The notes under the pieces are model-generated. The model searched no databases. It was not told where the DNA came from and worked only from the letters and a program-made list of their open reading frames with translations. The position numbers were made by a program, and so were the translations under genes. 64,000 nucleotides of DNA from Allacma fusca (lineage: Eukaryota > Arthropoda > Collembola > Symphypleona > Sminthuridae), in contig OX359247.1 in the NCBI GenBank assembly GCA_947179485.1, positions 50,875,131-50,939,130 of the forward strand. The letters run 5' to 3'. This document shows positions 25,701 to 36,747 of the stretch, piece by piece (position 1 is the first letter of the stretch; each line of letters begins with the position of its first letter).

Positions 25701-28266
25701 AGCTGTAACTAAGATCAAATCGGTGATCAAAATCCATCAGAAGGGAGGATACAAAATTTGCAACTGGACAAGCTGCTCTCCAGATGTTCTCAAAGAAATT
25801 CCCTCGGAACTTAGAGGCATTGATGACAAGGATCTAAATGGTAGTAAAAACCTTCCGACTGAGAGAGTATTAGGTATGAGCTGGAATCCAACGGAAGATA
25901 CTTTCTTTTTTGGTACAAAATTCCACAAGGTAGACAAAAGTTTACTGGATGGCACGTCAACACCTACCAAGAGGGGCATTTTGACAGTGGTAATGTCAAT
26001 TTATGACCCAATCGGTTTCCTTCACCCCTTGACTATTAAAGGAAAAATCCTACTTCAGGATATTTGGCGGGAGGGTATAGCCTTTGACGTTCCTTTGAGT
26101 AGTACATACACCAGTAAATGGCGCCTTTGGTTAAAAGAAGTCGAGTTAACTCTAATTGCCTTCCAGGTACCCAGATGCTATTTTCCATTTCCAGTAGAGA
26201 ATGTTAGGAAATGCTTACATGTTTTTTGTGACGCAAGTGAGAAAGCCATGGCTACCGTTGCATACATTACTTTTGAGCAAAGCAAATCTATTTGTACCGC
26301 ATTTGTTATGGCCAAATCCAGAGTTGCGCCACTGGCAGCGAAATCTATACCTAGATTGGAATTAGAGGCAGCAGTTATGGCATCAAGAATGGCTTTAACT
26401 GTACGTCAGCAGCACGACTTCCAGTTCGCCGAAACGCATTTCTGGAGTGATTCGAAGATCTGCATCTGCTGGATAAGATCAGACTCCAAGAAGTGCAAAA
26501 CTTTTGTAGCGCACAGAGTTGGGGAGATTCAGGAGGCTTCGGACGCTAGTCAATGGCACTGGATACCAACCCATGAAAACGTAGCAGATGAAGCTACTCG
26601 AGATGTCAAAGCAGTAGATGTGTGTCAAAGTAGTCGCTGGTTGAATGGGCCCCCTTTCCTGAAATTAACTTCCGACCAATGGCCGCAAGAGAAAGGTATC
26701 CTACGAATTGAGGACTTTGATCCCGAAATTTTGGAGGTAAAGAAGGAGTTTGTCGCTGTGACGACGTTACAGCCAGAATGTGACTTTCTCAATGCCAACA
26801 ATTTTTCATCCTGGAAGATATTTATACGAAAGACAGCATGGGTACTCAGATTTATTGGTAGATGTCGCAAGTTGATTTCCAGAAATACAACCCTTACAGC
26901 CATGGATATATTTTCCGCTGAGCTATTTTGGTGGAAACGATCCCAGAAAGATAGCTTTCCCGAAGAGGTAATAATGCTGAGCCAGGGAAAGCCGCTACCA
27001 CAGAGCAGTCGACTTCGTTTTCTCTCTCCTTATTTGGATACATTTGGAGTGATGAGAGTGAAAGGCCGCATTGGAGAGGCAATCGAAATTACCCATTGGA
27101 CTCAAAATCCTGTTATACTGGATCCAAAGCATCCATATACAACTTTGGTTGGTCAATGGTTTCATGAGGACGCAAAACATTACGGAATGGAAGCTGTGGC
27201 CAACGAAATCAGGCAAAGATTCTGGGTACTTAATTTACGAAGTTTTATTAAGTCCATTTGGTCTAGATGTCAGGTCTGCAAAAATGCAAAGGCACAACCG
27301 CATGTCCCCGAGATGGCTCCACTTCCTGATTTCCGGGTAACAAGATATCCCCGAGCTTTTACTATAACCGGCCTCGATTACTTTGGCCCAATGACTGTTA
27401 CTGTGGGGAGGCAGAGACAATTCAGATATGGGTGTCTTTTCACATGTCTCACAACTCGAGCAGTTCACATTGAGATAGCCGAGTCCCTCACAACTGAATC
27501 TGCAATATTGGCGTTAAGGAGGTTCTGTAGCAGACGAGGAAATCCTAAAGAGATTTACTCGGACAATGGCACGAATTTTCATGGAGCCAACAATGAGCTT
27601 CGCAAAGCCTTTCTTACTTTAGACAAGACCACAATTGAAGCAAAAATGGCTGAAAAGGGAATTCAGTGGAATTTCATACCTCCTGGAGCTCCTCATATGG
27701 GTGGTTGCTGGGAGCGTTTGGTACGAAGCGTGAAAACTGCATTGAGAGAGACATTAAAGACTCCACAAAAATCTGAAGTATTGATGACTCTAATGGCTGA
27801 GGCAGAATTGATCATTAATAGCAGACCACTTACGCACGTATCAATAGACCACAACGACGATGAAGCGCTTACTCCTAATCATTTTCTCATAGGTACATCT
27901 GGGGGCTACCAACCAATGGGAAACTTCGAATACTCAAATCTAGATCTGAAAAGCAGGTGGAGAATGGCTCAACATCTGGCTGATCTGTTCTGGAAAAGAT
28001 GGATCAAGGAATATTTACCTTGCCTTACCAGAAGGACAAAGTGGCTCGATCCTGCAAGACCAATTCGAGTAGGCGACATAGTCATAATTGCAGATGAACG
28101 ATTGCCAAGAAATTGCTGGCCCAAGGGCATAGTGACCAGAACCATACTCGGAAAGGATGAAAAATGTAGAGTAGCCGACGTCCGCACAAAACTTGGTACC
28201 TTCCGAAGACCCGTTTCCAGGCTTTGTGTACTTGATGTACAACCCTTTGTGAGTGATGTAGCCTAG
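22777..28266 (+). CDS. BEL/Pao gag-pol polyprotein
   Basis: A single frame of 1829 aa. Domains in order: a Gag-like coiled N terminus and DUF1759-type region (PSFSGKPDQWPNF near 222); a zinc knuckle CSYCEKSNHNLDKC near 434; a Pao-type aspartic protease centre FDEAST near 544, where the usual D-x-G is D-E-A; reverse transcriptase with YMDD near 961; RNase H (FCDAS near 1150, WSDSK near 1222); an integrase H-H-C-C domain near 1467-1497; the integrase core D (GLDYFGP, 1532), D (YSDNGTNF, 1594) and E (GGCWERL, 1645); and a C-terminal DUF5641-like segment to the end. No envelope gene follows. All catalytic blocks look intact. It replicates by reverse transcription of its own RNA in the host cell. 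Confidence 0.96.
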   Translation: MDTTSDHPNDLFTTPMTNGEPRRSQRVNKGCPPPHYGDSVSVLRQSKTGIHTGGEGEKLLMDFNFVPPLKLPEEMASSIKSGSSVRSYASVRKLRLEAELKAAEEIAALKESVIEKRLQLEKAAIDEQFETGSNDDDHNSIVSVVNDQKVSIYETDYEDKKEDVNEWVESTIQVPPVNHLAESFARALQAGVAMATNNPNFQPSTTESKIEKFLARQTNARDLPSFSGKPDQWPNFISAYRRSTDVCGFTKDENMARLQKSLSGPALHAVQGMLISPENLMLVLKTLEMRFGRPDIVIKTLIEKARKTPGPRDDKLEMLIEFSNVVQNLVATMRILKGTSYMLHPELTEELASKMPSHLKLKWGKFVLKQPSPITLEHFASWLDLIANAASITSTFTAEPENKKFQRNDVKGKKPDTVLIVTGESNKNESSSNKKCSYCEKSNHNLDKCNDWIKLTVDERWKVVTNKRLCFHCLQQWCQLTKHKNKQECGIDDCKKFHHKLLHNTQPSKPELCAHTSTRKLEILLRILPVTLSGPISKVETYALFDEASTVTLIDLALIQQLGLEGERNPLSIQWTNSQTNRDDDSLNVSLEISGTGHNETYHLTNVHSMSNFNLPVQSVNVPQLRKTWKYLSKVKFQSLVGAKPRILIGQDNYHLIAPREIIEGPPNAPVATKTKLGWVIHGVNYRRHQLDYTCAVFNANEDGDNSLHNLVKDHFKIESLGISANAKSIRSKEEQRAEMILESTTKRVDGRWETGLLWKHDYVQLPESKQQAFRRLKSIEKKMDQNPVFATKYCAKMQDFLDKGFARKLRPDELAIKSSKIWYLPHFAHFNPNKPDKLRLILDAASKSNGTSLNENLLTGPDFYVPLTSVLFHFRQRKFGFGGDIQEMFPQTRIIESDLPAQRFLWRAMDRDRPPDEMVMTRMIFGSVSSPCSAQFVKNRNAQDFKDDFPEAVAAVVYQHYMDDYFDSTDSIDEAVTKIKSVIKIHQKGGYKICNWTSCSPDVLKEIPSELRGIDDKDLNGSKNLPTERVLGMSWNPTEDTFFFGTKFHKVDKSLLDGTSTPTKRGILTVVMSIYDPIGFLHPLTIKGKILLQDIWREGIAFDVPLSSTYTSKWRLWLKEVELTLIAFQVPRCYFPFPVENVRKCLHVFCDASEKAMATVAYITFEQSKSICTAFVMAKSRVAPLAAKSIPRLELEAAVMASRMALTVRQQHDFQFAETHFWSDSKICICWIRSDSKKCKTFVAHRVGEIQEASDASQWHWIPTHENVADEATRDVKAVDVCQSSRWLNGPPFLKLTSDQWPQEKGILRIEDFDPEILEVKKEFVAVTTLQPECDFLNANNFSSWKIFIRKTAWVLRFIGRCRKLISRNTTLTAMDIFSAELFWWKRSQKDSFPEEVIMLSQGKPLPQSSRLRFLSPYLDTFGVMRVKGRIGEAIEITHWTQNPVILDPKHPYTTLVGQWFHEDAKHYGMEAVANEIRQRFWVLNLRSFIKSIWSRCQVCKNAKAQPHVPEMAPLPDFRVTRYPRAFTITGLDYFGPMTVTVGRQRQFRYGCLFTCLTTRAVHIEIAESLTTESAILALRRFCSRRGNPKEIYSDNGTNFHGANNELRKAFLTLDKTTIEAKMAEKGIQWNFIPPGAPHMGGCWERLVRSVKTALRETLKTPQKSEVLMTLMAEAELIINSRPLTHVSIDHNDDEALTPNHFLIGTSGGYQPMGNFEYSNLDLKSRWRMAQHLADLFWKRWIKEYLPCLTRRTKWLDPARPIRVGDIVIIADERLPRNCWPKGIVTRTILGKDEKCRVADVRTKLGTFRRPVSRLCVLDVQPFVSDVA

Positions 28267-28278
28267 CTAGCATCACAT

Positions 28279-28287
28279 TGGGGAGAA
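28279..28287 (+). promoter_or_regulatory. Polypurine tract
   Basis: GGGGAGAA lies immediately 5' of the 3' LTR, where plus-strand synthesis would be primed. Confidence 0.6.
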
Positions 28288-28596
28288 TGTTGCCGAGTAA
28301 ACTGTATCACATTTGTTGTTTGTATTAAATGTTTGAAAATAATTTATGTTATAATTTTAAGATTAATTCATTGGCTAGATAATAGCTCACAGAGCGACAG
28401 AAATGACGGAAAACGAGAGAACGCTTGCTGACACGGAGCGGAAAAGACTAAAGAATTTGTTCCTATTGATTCCTATTTGCCTTCTTTAATAAAATCACTG
28501 AAAACTACTTGCATATCCAAGCATTCATAATTTCACGCAATTAATACTAGCTATCGTATGTGTAAAAGGCTGTTACTCCTTGAAGTCTCAGTAACA
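28288..28596 (+). repeat. 3' LTR of BEL/Pao element
   Basis: 309 bp, identical by eye to the 5' LTR, followed by the TGAGT target duplication. Confidence 0.95.
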
Positions 28597-28601
28597 TGAG
28601 T

Positions 28602-28860
28602 ATTTAACTATTTCTCACAATTTTTTAGCAGGTGGATTTGTACCATATTTTGACACGCGTATGCACATATTTACATACTCGTATTAGTTTTAACTATTCA
28701 TGATTTTTTCTTGTTGGAAATAATAAAGGAATTAAGAATAAAATAAGATATAAAAGTCAATAATAAAATTGACTATTGTCGCTGACTGGCAATGAGTGAG
28801 AGGAGACACATCATTCTTCAGTACTTTATTAGGTTAGAACTTGGTTCTTGGCTTCAGTAC
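28602..28860 (+). repeat. Duplicated unit B, copy 3 (right part)
   Basis: Continues the unit interrupted at 22412. It matches 13012-13275 through TTAGAACTTGGTTCTTGGCTTCAG. Confidence 0.8.
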
Positions 28861-31253
28861 TGATTGTGAGCGCTATGGTGACCATGGTTAAGCTTCTCAC
28901 TCAAGATATTTATGTTTGTTATCATTTTGTGTTCAGCCATTGGACTTTCATATATTGGCATCTATGTCTTTGAGTTGTGTCAGGCCAGTATGTAAATGTA
29001 TGTGTAAATATGATGTGATTTGGAACTCATTGGCAGTGTATTTGTATGAAGCTCTGTATGGAATGTTATGTATGTATTAATAAATTTGTGTGAGGAGTCT
29101 TGGACAAGAGTTCAGAGTATATGTTATTACATTTGGGTGAAGACGTGAAGAGGTGGCAAGGAGGCTGCTGCTCCTGGAGTTGGGTCAATGAAGAAACTCC
29201 TGAGAAGTAGCCAAACTTTCTGAATTGCCCTTGATTGATGTGGAGAGCTTTGTATTCAAAAGTATTCCCTTCGTGTTTTCGTTTTCAAATAAAATTTTCG
29301 AGTTCTCTCACAATAACACCGGAGCATTTCACTGGATTTGCATCTAGAGACAGAGACTTTACCTTATATGCTGAAACAGCTTGACACCAGAAGTTGGAAT
29401 TAAGTTTAACGGAGCAGCACTAACAATAATTATGCCTTTCCAGATATTACGATTATTTCCCCTATAATGTAATTATTATTGTTCTGAAATACTCCCCTCG
29501 TTTTGCTATAATCATAAATTATAATAACTTAATATACTTAAATTATGAGCAACTAAAATTCCTGCAAAATTACAAAAACCATCCCAGAATGGTCATACCC
29601 CATAATGTGCAAAAATCAACATCTGTACAATACGAGAAAGCAAGTGACTGTCGTAAAGGCTTCACCAGCCTTTTGCACCATTGGCATTTCCAGTCATCAC
29701 AATGTAACCGACCTTGCGCATTATGCAAAAAGAAAATCGGTGGGATGTGTAGCTTTACGTACAGTTCACCTCTATTACATGGTTACACTCTCAATTCCAT
29801 TACGATTAAAAATTGCGGATGAAACAATTCCCAATGATCCCAGTAGCATTGCTTATAGTATCTTTCTGCACAGGAAGCTTGTGATAGTTCACACCTACAG
29901 ATATGAAACACACGCGTATGAACATTTTGTAGATCCGTACATTTAATTACATTTATATACGCATATACCTACACAAGTAGATATCTTTATTGGTATAGCA
30001 GGATTTATTATTGCATAAAAGTTGCTTCCCGTGCACAATACTGGATTCCAATGGAAAGTGATGGCAGGGAAACGTTTTATGAAATCAATGGTAGTCCCAC
30101 ATATTTTAGTCGTTGAAAATGTAACTTTTGTACATAAAACCCATATAACCACCCGGGAGCATAATCTCGGTCGTGGAATCTTCTCATGTGGGGATAGTAA
30201 GATTAGAACGTAGGAGTTTGCAGAATTCCTGCCAAAAATCTAATTTTAGATAGTGAAATACTGAGATGTGAGTCAAGGTACTCACTCCCAAGTCCCGAGA
30301 CACAGAAAACCAGCTCTTTGTTTATTCTCCCGAGGCAAGTCCTTACGTCCGTAGTTACATATACAGTACAAGCATCTCATATGGGGTTACTTTTTTTTTA
30401 TTGCAAAATTCTTGAAATGCAAAAATTCTTTCAAACTGAACAAAGCAATTCCATCTGCTTCCCAATGTGCTGGCTATCCTGTAATAAATACAAGGAAAGA
30501 CCGGATTCAATTAAAATTTACGAGATCCCCGTACTTGAAAATCCCTAATGATAAAAATATGCATTTGATTAAATAAAGTGACGAATCTCTTCGCCCACTC
30601 CATTCTTTCCACAGAACATGATCTTGGATTTTTTTTCCTCCAACTTGTACCCGCCTCATCATCCTCCGGAACACATGGACTCGCGGTAGGGGAGTTTGCT
30701 ACACAGCAACGGGGTAAACGCTTACATTCCTGAGTCCTGACAACATCCACGGGAGAATCAAGGGAAGATCATCTGGCAGATCTTCCCTACCCTTCCATCC
30801 TTTCCTTCAGAAATGACTAGAAGAACACTTTTCCCACAAGACCCAGTTATCTCTGAGTAGTCATCCCTCTCACAGGTAGTGAGTTCTTGGTCACGTGTGG
30901 TAATTGTGCTTCAGTGCTTATTAACCTCAAATAATTATCTTTGCAAATTCATACTCCACGTCCGTCACTTCCAGGCAGTTCTTCGCCAGATTTTACTGTT
31001 GCAACCATTCGAAACCCCTGTAAGTGCTAAACTCCAAGTAATAGATATAAATTTGGTTATCATAATCCTGTGTGTTTGCTTATAAAATGTACTGCTGCAA
31101 TCCCCGCTAACTGTGAGACATCATTAATTACACGAGCTTTCAGTGCTTTAATCCTTAAAAAATATTTTTCGAATAATTGTTTATCACTTGTAATAATATA
31201 GGTGACATTATTATTTTACGTTTTTTTAATAAAACATTTCTGCCAAAGTAGGA
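28861..31253. other. Long intergenic stretch, nothing firmly assigned
   Basis: 28861-29420 is slightly GC-richer and could be a retroelement relic, but no terminal repeats or target duplication were found. Frames near 29605 and 30511 lack homology features and are probably fortuitous. The last ~100 bp should contain the 5' UTR of the gene at 31254. Confidence 0.4.
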
Positions 31254-33031
31254 ATGGTTGAAACGAAAATGGCACAACAAGGGCAACAAAGGCAAAAATT
31301 TGATCCGCCAGCTCAGCCGCAACAGGCTGGGAAACCCCTCAATGATGTGTTTGGTCGTGTCGCCAAAAGTAAGGAAAAAATATTAGTCTACTTTCAATTT
31401 TATTTTATTGCTTAATTTCCCTCCTTCTAATACTTCCCTGAGTTATTTTTAGATCAAATTTGCTTTAGAAATAATAGTTATTTAGAAGCTAGAAGGAAAT
31501 CCCGAAAATATAGGATTTCATACATTACACGGTATATACGTGTCCTAAATTTATCTATTCATATTAACGAAGAGCGTTATAGAGTATGCATATACAATAT
31601 ATGTATGTATAGTAATATCCTAGTAACGGTGTGAGGAAATCAAGAGACAAGACCTTGATCTAACCTTAATTCCTCTTCCGCCTACTTTCACTCAGTCATC
31701 ACAGTTCCAAATAAAGCATAGCATCAGAGCATCATCTGACAGTTTAAAGGGATAGATTATTTTATATAAAAGGAATCTACAATGAAATTTTTTAAATGCA
31801 TGATTTATCACGTCAATTCTTCCTGATAGCACCATGTGTGTGAGATAAGGTGCGTTGAAGGAAGGTCTTTACCAAATTTAGATTCCTGACAGAAAGAATG
31901 TCCTTTCTACGCACATGTATGCAATTACACATATGAAGGATTCCAAGTACAGAGTTGAAAGGGAGAAAGAGGAAGCAATGAGTGCTCAGGTTCCTGGCAC
32001 TAATTGTTAATTGTTTAATAGGTTTAACACACTCATTTAATTATCTACAGGTTTCAAAAAAGTGACCTGGCCCCCTCAACCTGAACCACCACCGAAGGAC
32101 GTAAGTCCTCCACCAGAGAATGTGCAGTTGTTGGACTCTATACAATTGAATGAGGACGCAATGTTCCAAAATAATGATTCGTACAAGTTGGTGCCAACAG
32201 TGTATGCAGAAGACCCTGACAACTTCAATGAGGATGTCTGGCCTCCACCTGTTCCTCCAAGTAAGTTTCAAAAATAAGTCTTATTTCCATTAACACTTGA
32301 TAGTTTGACGTCGTCGTCTTGCCTATGTACACTGTGAGTTTACAGTCACCAGAGTTGAGATAGTGGGAAATGTTTTCCCTGGTTGAAGCCAACCATTAAG
32401 CTAAATGTTAATGCAAGTGAAATTGCTGTACTCAGAGTTGCCAAAAAATTTGCACTTTCTATGCATTGCACCTTGCTTTTTGTAGGGTGCCAAATTATTT
32501 TTGAAGTTCCTTTTTCTTTTTCTTTTTTTTTTTTTACTGTAAATCACATTTATAAGATTTAAATAACCGAGGTAGCTAAAAGGCAATATTTTTAGCAGAA
32601 GTAAATATTGTTAATTACCTTTGCTATTATTAACTGGGAGTGAATAGCATTTTCAAGGTTACCATAAAGCAAGTTGAATAGAATCTGTAGAATATGTCGC
32701 CTGTTACGTTGGTAGTAAGAATGTGTGTGTGTGTCGTGTGATGATGTTGAAAATACCTGCATGATACTTGATAATCATGAGAGGGTGAGGTGGAATCAAG
32801 ATCTTAACTCACATTTTATTTTCAGATTTGGACGAACGAGTGGTTTATGATGCGTCACGACCACAAAGAGTGATTCGGGATTTTGAAGTTCAAGTGCCAG
32901 TTGAAGCTCACCCGGTTCACAAGTCCTACAAAATTGCTCCAGGAACACTTCATGTCTTCTCACAACGCGGTGTCCTCTCCTACGACACTCCGGACTTGGG
33001 TGGGGCAAAGATGGCACCAGAAACTAAATGA
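31254..33031 (+). CDS. Unrecognised Pro-rich protein, 176 aa, three exons
   Basis: Exons 31254-31368, 32051-32260 and 32826-33031, all introns in phase 1 with GTAAGG/GTAAGT donors and TACAG/TTCAG acceptors. The first ~40 residues are Gln-rich. Exon 2 has two Trp-Pro motifs (VTWPPQPEPPP and DVWPPPVPP) around an acidic stretch. Exon 3 is compact, with ERVVYDASRPQRVIRDFEV, HVFSQRGVLSYDTPD and a C-terminal K. There is no signal peptide, membrane segment or catalytic motif. WPPP motifs occur in some muscle and cytoskeletal adaptors, but I do not recognise the family. The clean gene structure and stable reading phases argue that it is real. Confidence 0.75.
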
Positions 33032-34047
33032 ACGACTTAAATAATTATTGCTAAAAAAACAAACGTCTATATAATTTAACTACTTACTTAGAAAATTAAA
33101 ACATTTGTTACCTCTGCAAGAAAATTGCAAAAACCTATACACCTGCCTTTTATCATTCGATAAACATCACCTCAACTTTTCAAAGCTAGAGCCTTGTATA
33201 TACTGAATGCTGGGAAAATTAGTTTTAGGAAATAGATGCTATATACACATGATAAGTACAGATAAGTGATGCTCCTATCTGTACAGTATTATTTTAGGGC
33301 TTGGAGTATGCAATACGCAAAGGACACTGTCTTCAGCTATACGACAAAAGCTTACGAGCCAAGTATCCCAAAAATTATTTTGGATGATATTGTATTATAA
33401 TAAAGCCCTCTGGATCATATTACATTGTCAATACTACAGAGATGTTATCTTTATGATGAAGAACGGAAATAAAATATTTTATAAAACAAATCCCCTCTCT
33501 TGCTACGTCAACACTGCTGACACTTCCTTTACTACGTCTGTATGGCTGTCAAATACATTTTAGCCAAGCACGGCGCACTGGCATTACATTATTATTACTC
33601 TGTTAACTTATTATACTTACACATCATGACAATACTCCACACACTGGGAATATCATCCATAGAACACATCTGACAAGTTTACAATATTACTTAAGGACAA
33701 GTATTTCTTCATCGTCATCCCCATCAAGTGCAGTTATCCCAACTCAGAGAGGCGCACGAGGAGTTCATAACCGCCCCATTTATTTCTCATAATGCTACGA
33801 CTGAATAAAGAACATTGTTATTACAAGACTTGGTGTGTCTGATACCTTTGGCCATTGTGTGTCGCATAATACAACAAACCCCTGCCTCCAGCATATGACA
33901 TAATTATTTTTGCCCAACCGGCCAATCCCGCCGAAGACAATTTTTTTAAATTAATAATTACAACTGAATTGCTGCCCTTACACTACTATATACAAAAACT
34001 GATGAAAACAATCTCCATTCAACTTTAACAGTCCTAGTCCTATGTCT
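33032..34047. other. 3' flanks of two convergent genes
   Basis: Presumed 3' UTRs of the plus-strand gene ending at 33031 and of TIMM13 on the minus strand. AATAAA-type signals are visible (AATAAAATA near 33468). No other feature seen. Confidence 0.45.
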
Positions 34048-34534
34048 TCACGACATCCGAGATCTCTCTTGCGCCAAGCGATTGCCATAAGCACGGGACA
34101 CCACGTTCCAGGAGTCCATGTACCGATCCATACACATGGCTATACATTTCTGCTCTCCGGAATCCAAACTAGAGCCAGGCTTCGTGACACATTTTCTAAA
34201 GCACTTGTCCGTCATTTTCTGAAATCCGAACAACATCCCAACCAGTTAAATTCAATAAAATCTCATTCCCAAAATCCTTCATCATCAACCATCAAATCAT
34301 TCTTCCCAATTCCCAACTCCCCGCAAACCATTCAAATGTTTTTCGTAAATACATAAATTAATTTGAAATTAAAATTATTAATATTATCCTTTCTAATTAT
34401 TATCATTATTAGCTTTTTTTTTTTTTTACCTGTAAGAGCTCTTGTGCGTTAACAACTGCAATTTGCTGCTTCACTTGATCCATTAACTCATCCTTGTTGA
34501 CTGAGTCACTTCCACCGAGACCGGACAGGGACAT
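34048..34534 (-). CDS. TIMM13: Mitochondrial inner-membrane import chaperone Tim13
   Basis: Exon 1 34430-34534 (35 codons) and exon 2 34048-34218, phase 0; 91 aa, the usual small-Tim size. The twin CX3C signature is present as CFRKC and CIAMC, followed by the [13 protein letters not shown] block diagnostic of Tim13. In the intermembrane space Tim13 pairs with Tim8 as a hexameric chaperone that escorts hydrophobic precursors to the TIM22 complex. The four Cys form two intramolecular disulphides through the MIA pathway. It is transcribed divergently from BCKDHB, with starts 675 bp apart. Confidence 0.95.
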
Positions 34535-35208
34535 GGTGCTCAATTAATTAAGTTTCTCCGTACGAGTCAATACAGAATTTGATTTAATTTTTTTTAAATT
34601 AATTACACAAAATACTTAATAATTTACTCGAGTTATAAACGCTCAACTCTACCGACAACGAGAAGGTTCAGTTCAACGCGTGGGAATTGGGAATCCTATG
34701 ATTTCGTCATGTGCCGGTTCCAAGTCGGTACTTCAGCGTGACTTTTAGGAGCGAGCTTTGAGCTGTTAATGGGACGTGCATACTTGTGCAATTCTGTATG
34801 TACTCAGTGTTATAGTATAGTGTTAGTGTATAGTCTTAAGGTGCGTACACGTGGCGTGCATACATACAATTATTAAGTATGACCCTAATATTTTTTTAGT
34901 AGATGTAATCTTACGTAAGTACTTAATTAATTCTATGTAATTTTATTATTCTGTTCTACCTTACCCATACATACGTAAGCAATGTAAGTAAGTCGAGAAT
35001 AAAAATATATTCTCGAATAAATCCAGCTGTATGTAGTCACTATTTTGAGACTTGGTAAATAAGTTGTGGTTCAAAAAAAGGGATTGAAATATTACTAATA
35101 ATAAATTGTTGATTATTGTATTGTAAGGGACATAATAATTATTGTAGTAATTATTGTAGTAATTATTGTAAAGAGTATTGATAGAATAGGCCAGTGTGGA
35201 TAATTATT
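34535..35208. promoter_or_regulatory. Divergent promoter region between TIMM13 and BCKDHB
   Basis: Two nuclear genes for mitochondrial proteins start head-to-head here. The sequence is AT-rich and I could not identify a specific core promoter element. Shared regulation is inferred from the arrangement only. Confidence 0.4.
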
Positions 35209-36747
35209 ATGAGGAATATTTTGGGAAGTTTTGTAAAAAGTGCAGTTCGGCACGTCAAAGGATGTTCGGAATTCAGCTCCGTCACGACAATCAGACATTC
35301 CTCGAGCTTTACGTACGTTCCGGACACTCTGTCCAGTTCGGATGGGGAGTCCACCCGAATGAATTTATTCCAGGCGGTTAATAATGCTATGGACATTGCA
35401 TTAGGATCGGACCCGACGGCAGGTAATGGAAATTAATTATTTGAAGTATGAAGTACTTTTATTTTTTGAAGTCTAGAGCGGAGTTGTTGTAACAGTGGGA
35501 TATTATGATTTTTAGTTGTATTCGGGGAAGATGTGGCTTTCGGAGGAGTCTTCCGGTGTTCCATTGGGCTCCAAGAAAAATATGGGAAGGATAGGGTTTT
35601 CAACACACCGCTCTGTGAACAGGGTATTGCGGGGCTGGGTATTGGACTGGCGACGGCGGGAGCTACGGCAATTGCTGAGATACAGTTTGCGGATTATATA
35701 TTCCCTGCTTTTGATCAGTTGGTCAATGAGGTACTTGACTGGATGCTACTGTACTTTATTTGAGGGATTTGACAGGGAATTGACAGGGAATTGAGAATTA
35801 GAATTGAAGGGGTATCGAGGGGAAGGGGATTTTTGTTTTGGGGGAGTTGAAGTAATTTTTTGTTGTTTTGAATATTTGCAGGCAGCGAAGTTTAGGTATC
35901 GGTGCGGAAATGAATTTGACTGTGGTAAGCTGACGGTTCGAACTCCATGTGGTGCTGTTGGTCATGGAGCGTTGTATCATTCCCAGTCGCCAGAGGCTTA
36001 TTTTGCTCATACGCCTGGTTTGAAGATCGTAATCCCAAGGGGTCCTGCCAAAGCTAAGGGTCTTCTCCTTTCCTGCATTAGGAGCAATGACCCTTGTATA
36101 TTTTTAGAGCCCAAGATCCTGTACCGATCTGCTGTGGAACAAGTACCTGTGAAAGATTATGAAATTCCTCTGGGGAAGGCGGATGTGCTTGTTGAAGGAG
36201 AAAATGTAACTCTTTTAGGTTGGGGAACTCAGGTTGGGAACTTACCTCTTATGCATTATAATCATAACTTTGTCCGTGATTTTGACTGACGAGGTGACTT
36301 GTGCTTACCTTTTGAAGGTTCACGTTCTCCAGGAAGTTGCTCAATTAGCCCAGGACAGATTGAACGTCACTTGTGAAGTAATTGACCTGGTTTCTATACA
36401 ACCATGGGATTATGAAACTATTTTTAATGTGAGTTAATTGAAAACCTTTTTCGAAGGAAAGTTTTTATTTCATCTTTAATAATTATGAATGTAATAATTA
36501 TTATTGGCTGAAATTTTAGTCCGTGAGAAAAACGGGACGTCTGGTGATTGCTCATGAGGCTCCTTTAACTTGTGGTCTGGGTGCTGAAATTGCTGCTTCT
36601 GTTCAGAGTAACTGTTTCCTTCATCTGGAAGCTCCAGTTCAACGTGTGACGGGATTTGACACACCATTTCCACATGTGTTCGAACCTTTCTATCTCCCAG
36701 ACAAATGGAGGTGTTTGGATGCCATTAAACGGGTTGTTGAGTACTGA
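35209..36747 (+). CDS. BCKDHB: Branched-chain 2-oxoacid dehydrogenase E1 beta subunit
   Basis: Five exons: 35209-35422, 35516-35730, 35882-36232, 36318-36428 and 36520-36747; 372 aa. Residues 1-45 are basic and hydroxylated, like a mitochondrial presequence. The core follows the family: [100 protein letters not shown] and the C-terminal [10 protein letters not shown]. With E1 alpha it decarboxylates branched-chain 2-oxoacids from Leu, Ile and Val, using thiamine pyrophosphate, in the mitochondrial matrix. The start at 35209 is the first in-frame ATG. Confidence 0.96.

Larger units (their letters stand above)
22413..28596 (+). mobile_element. Complete BEL/Pao LTR retrotransposon (6184 bp)
   Basis: Two 309-bp LTRs (22413-22721 and 28288-28596), each TGTTGCCGAG...CAGTAACA, with no difference found on reading them side by side. 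A 5-bp target duplication TGAGT lies at 22408-22412 and 28597-28601. The duplicated unit at 12053 preserves the uninterrupted site (AAATGAGTATTTAAC). One uninterrupted gag-pol frame fills the interior. Identical LTRs and an intact frame indicate a very recent insertion that may still be mobile. Confidence 0.96.

Noticed and set aside
28861-29420. Possible solo LTR or retroelement relic
   Set aside because: AATAAA-like signals and a possible primer-site-like ACACCAGAAGTTGG were seen, but no TG...CA ends or target duplication could be identified.
29605-29946. 113-codon open frame
   Set aside because: No start context, signal peptide, domain or splice partner; the composition looks like chance in AT-rich DNA.
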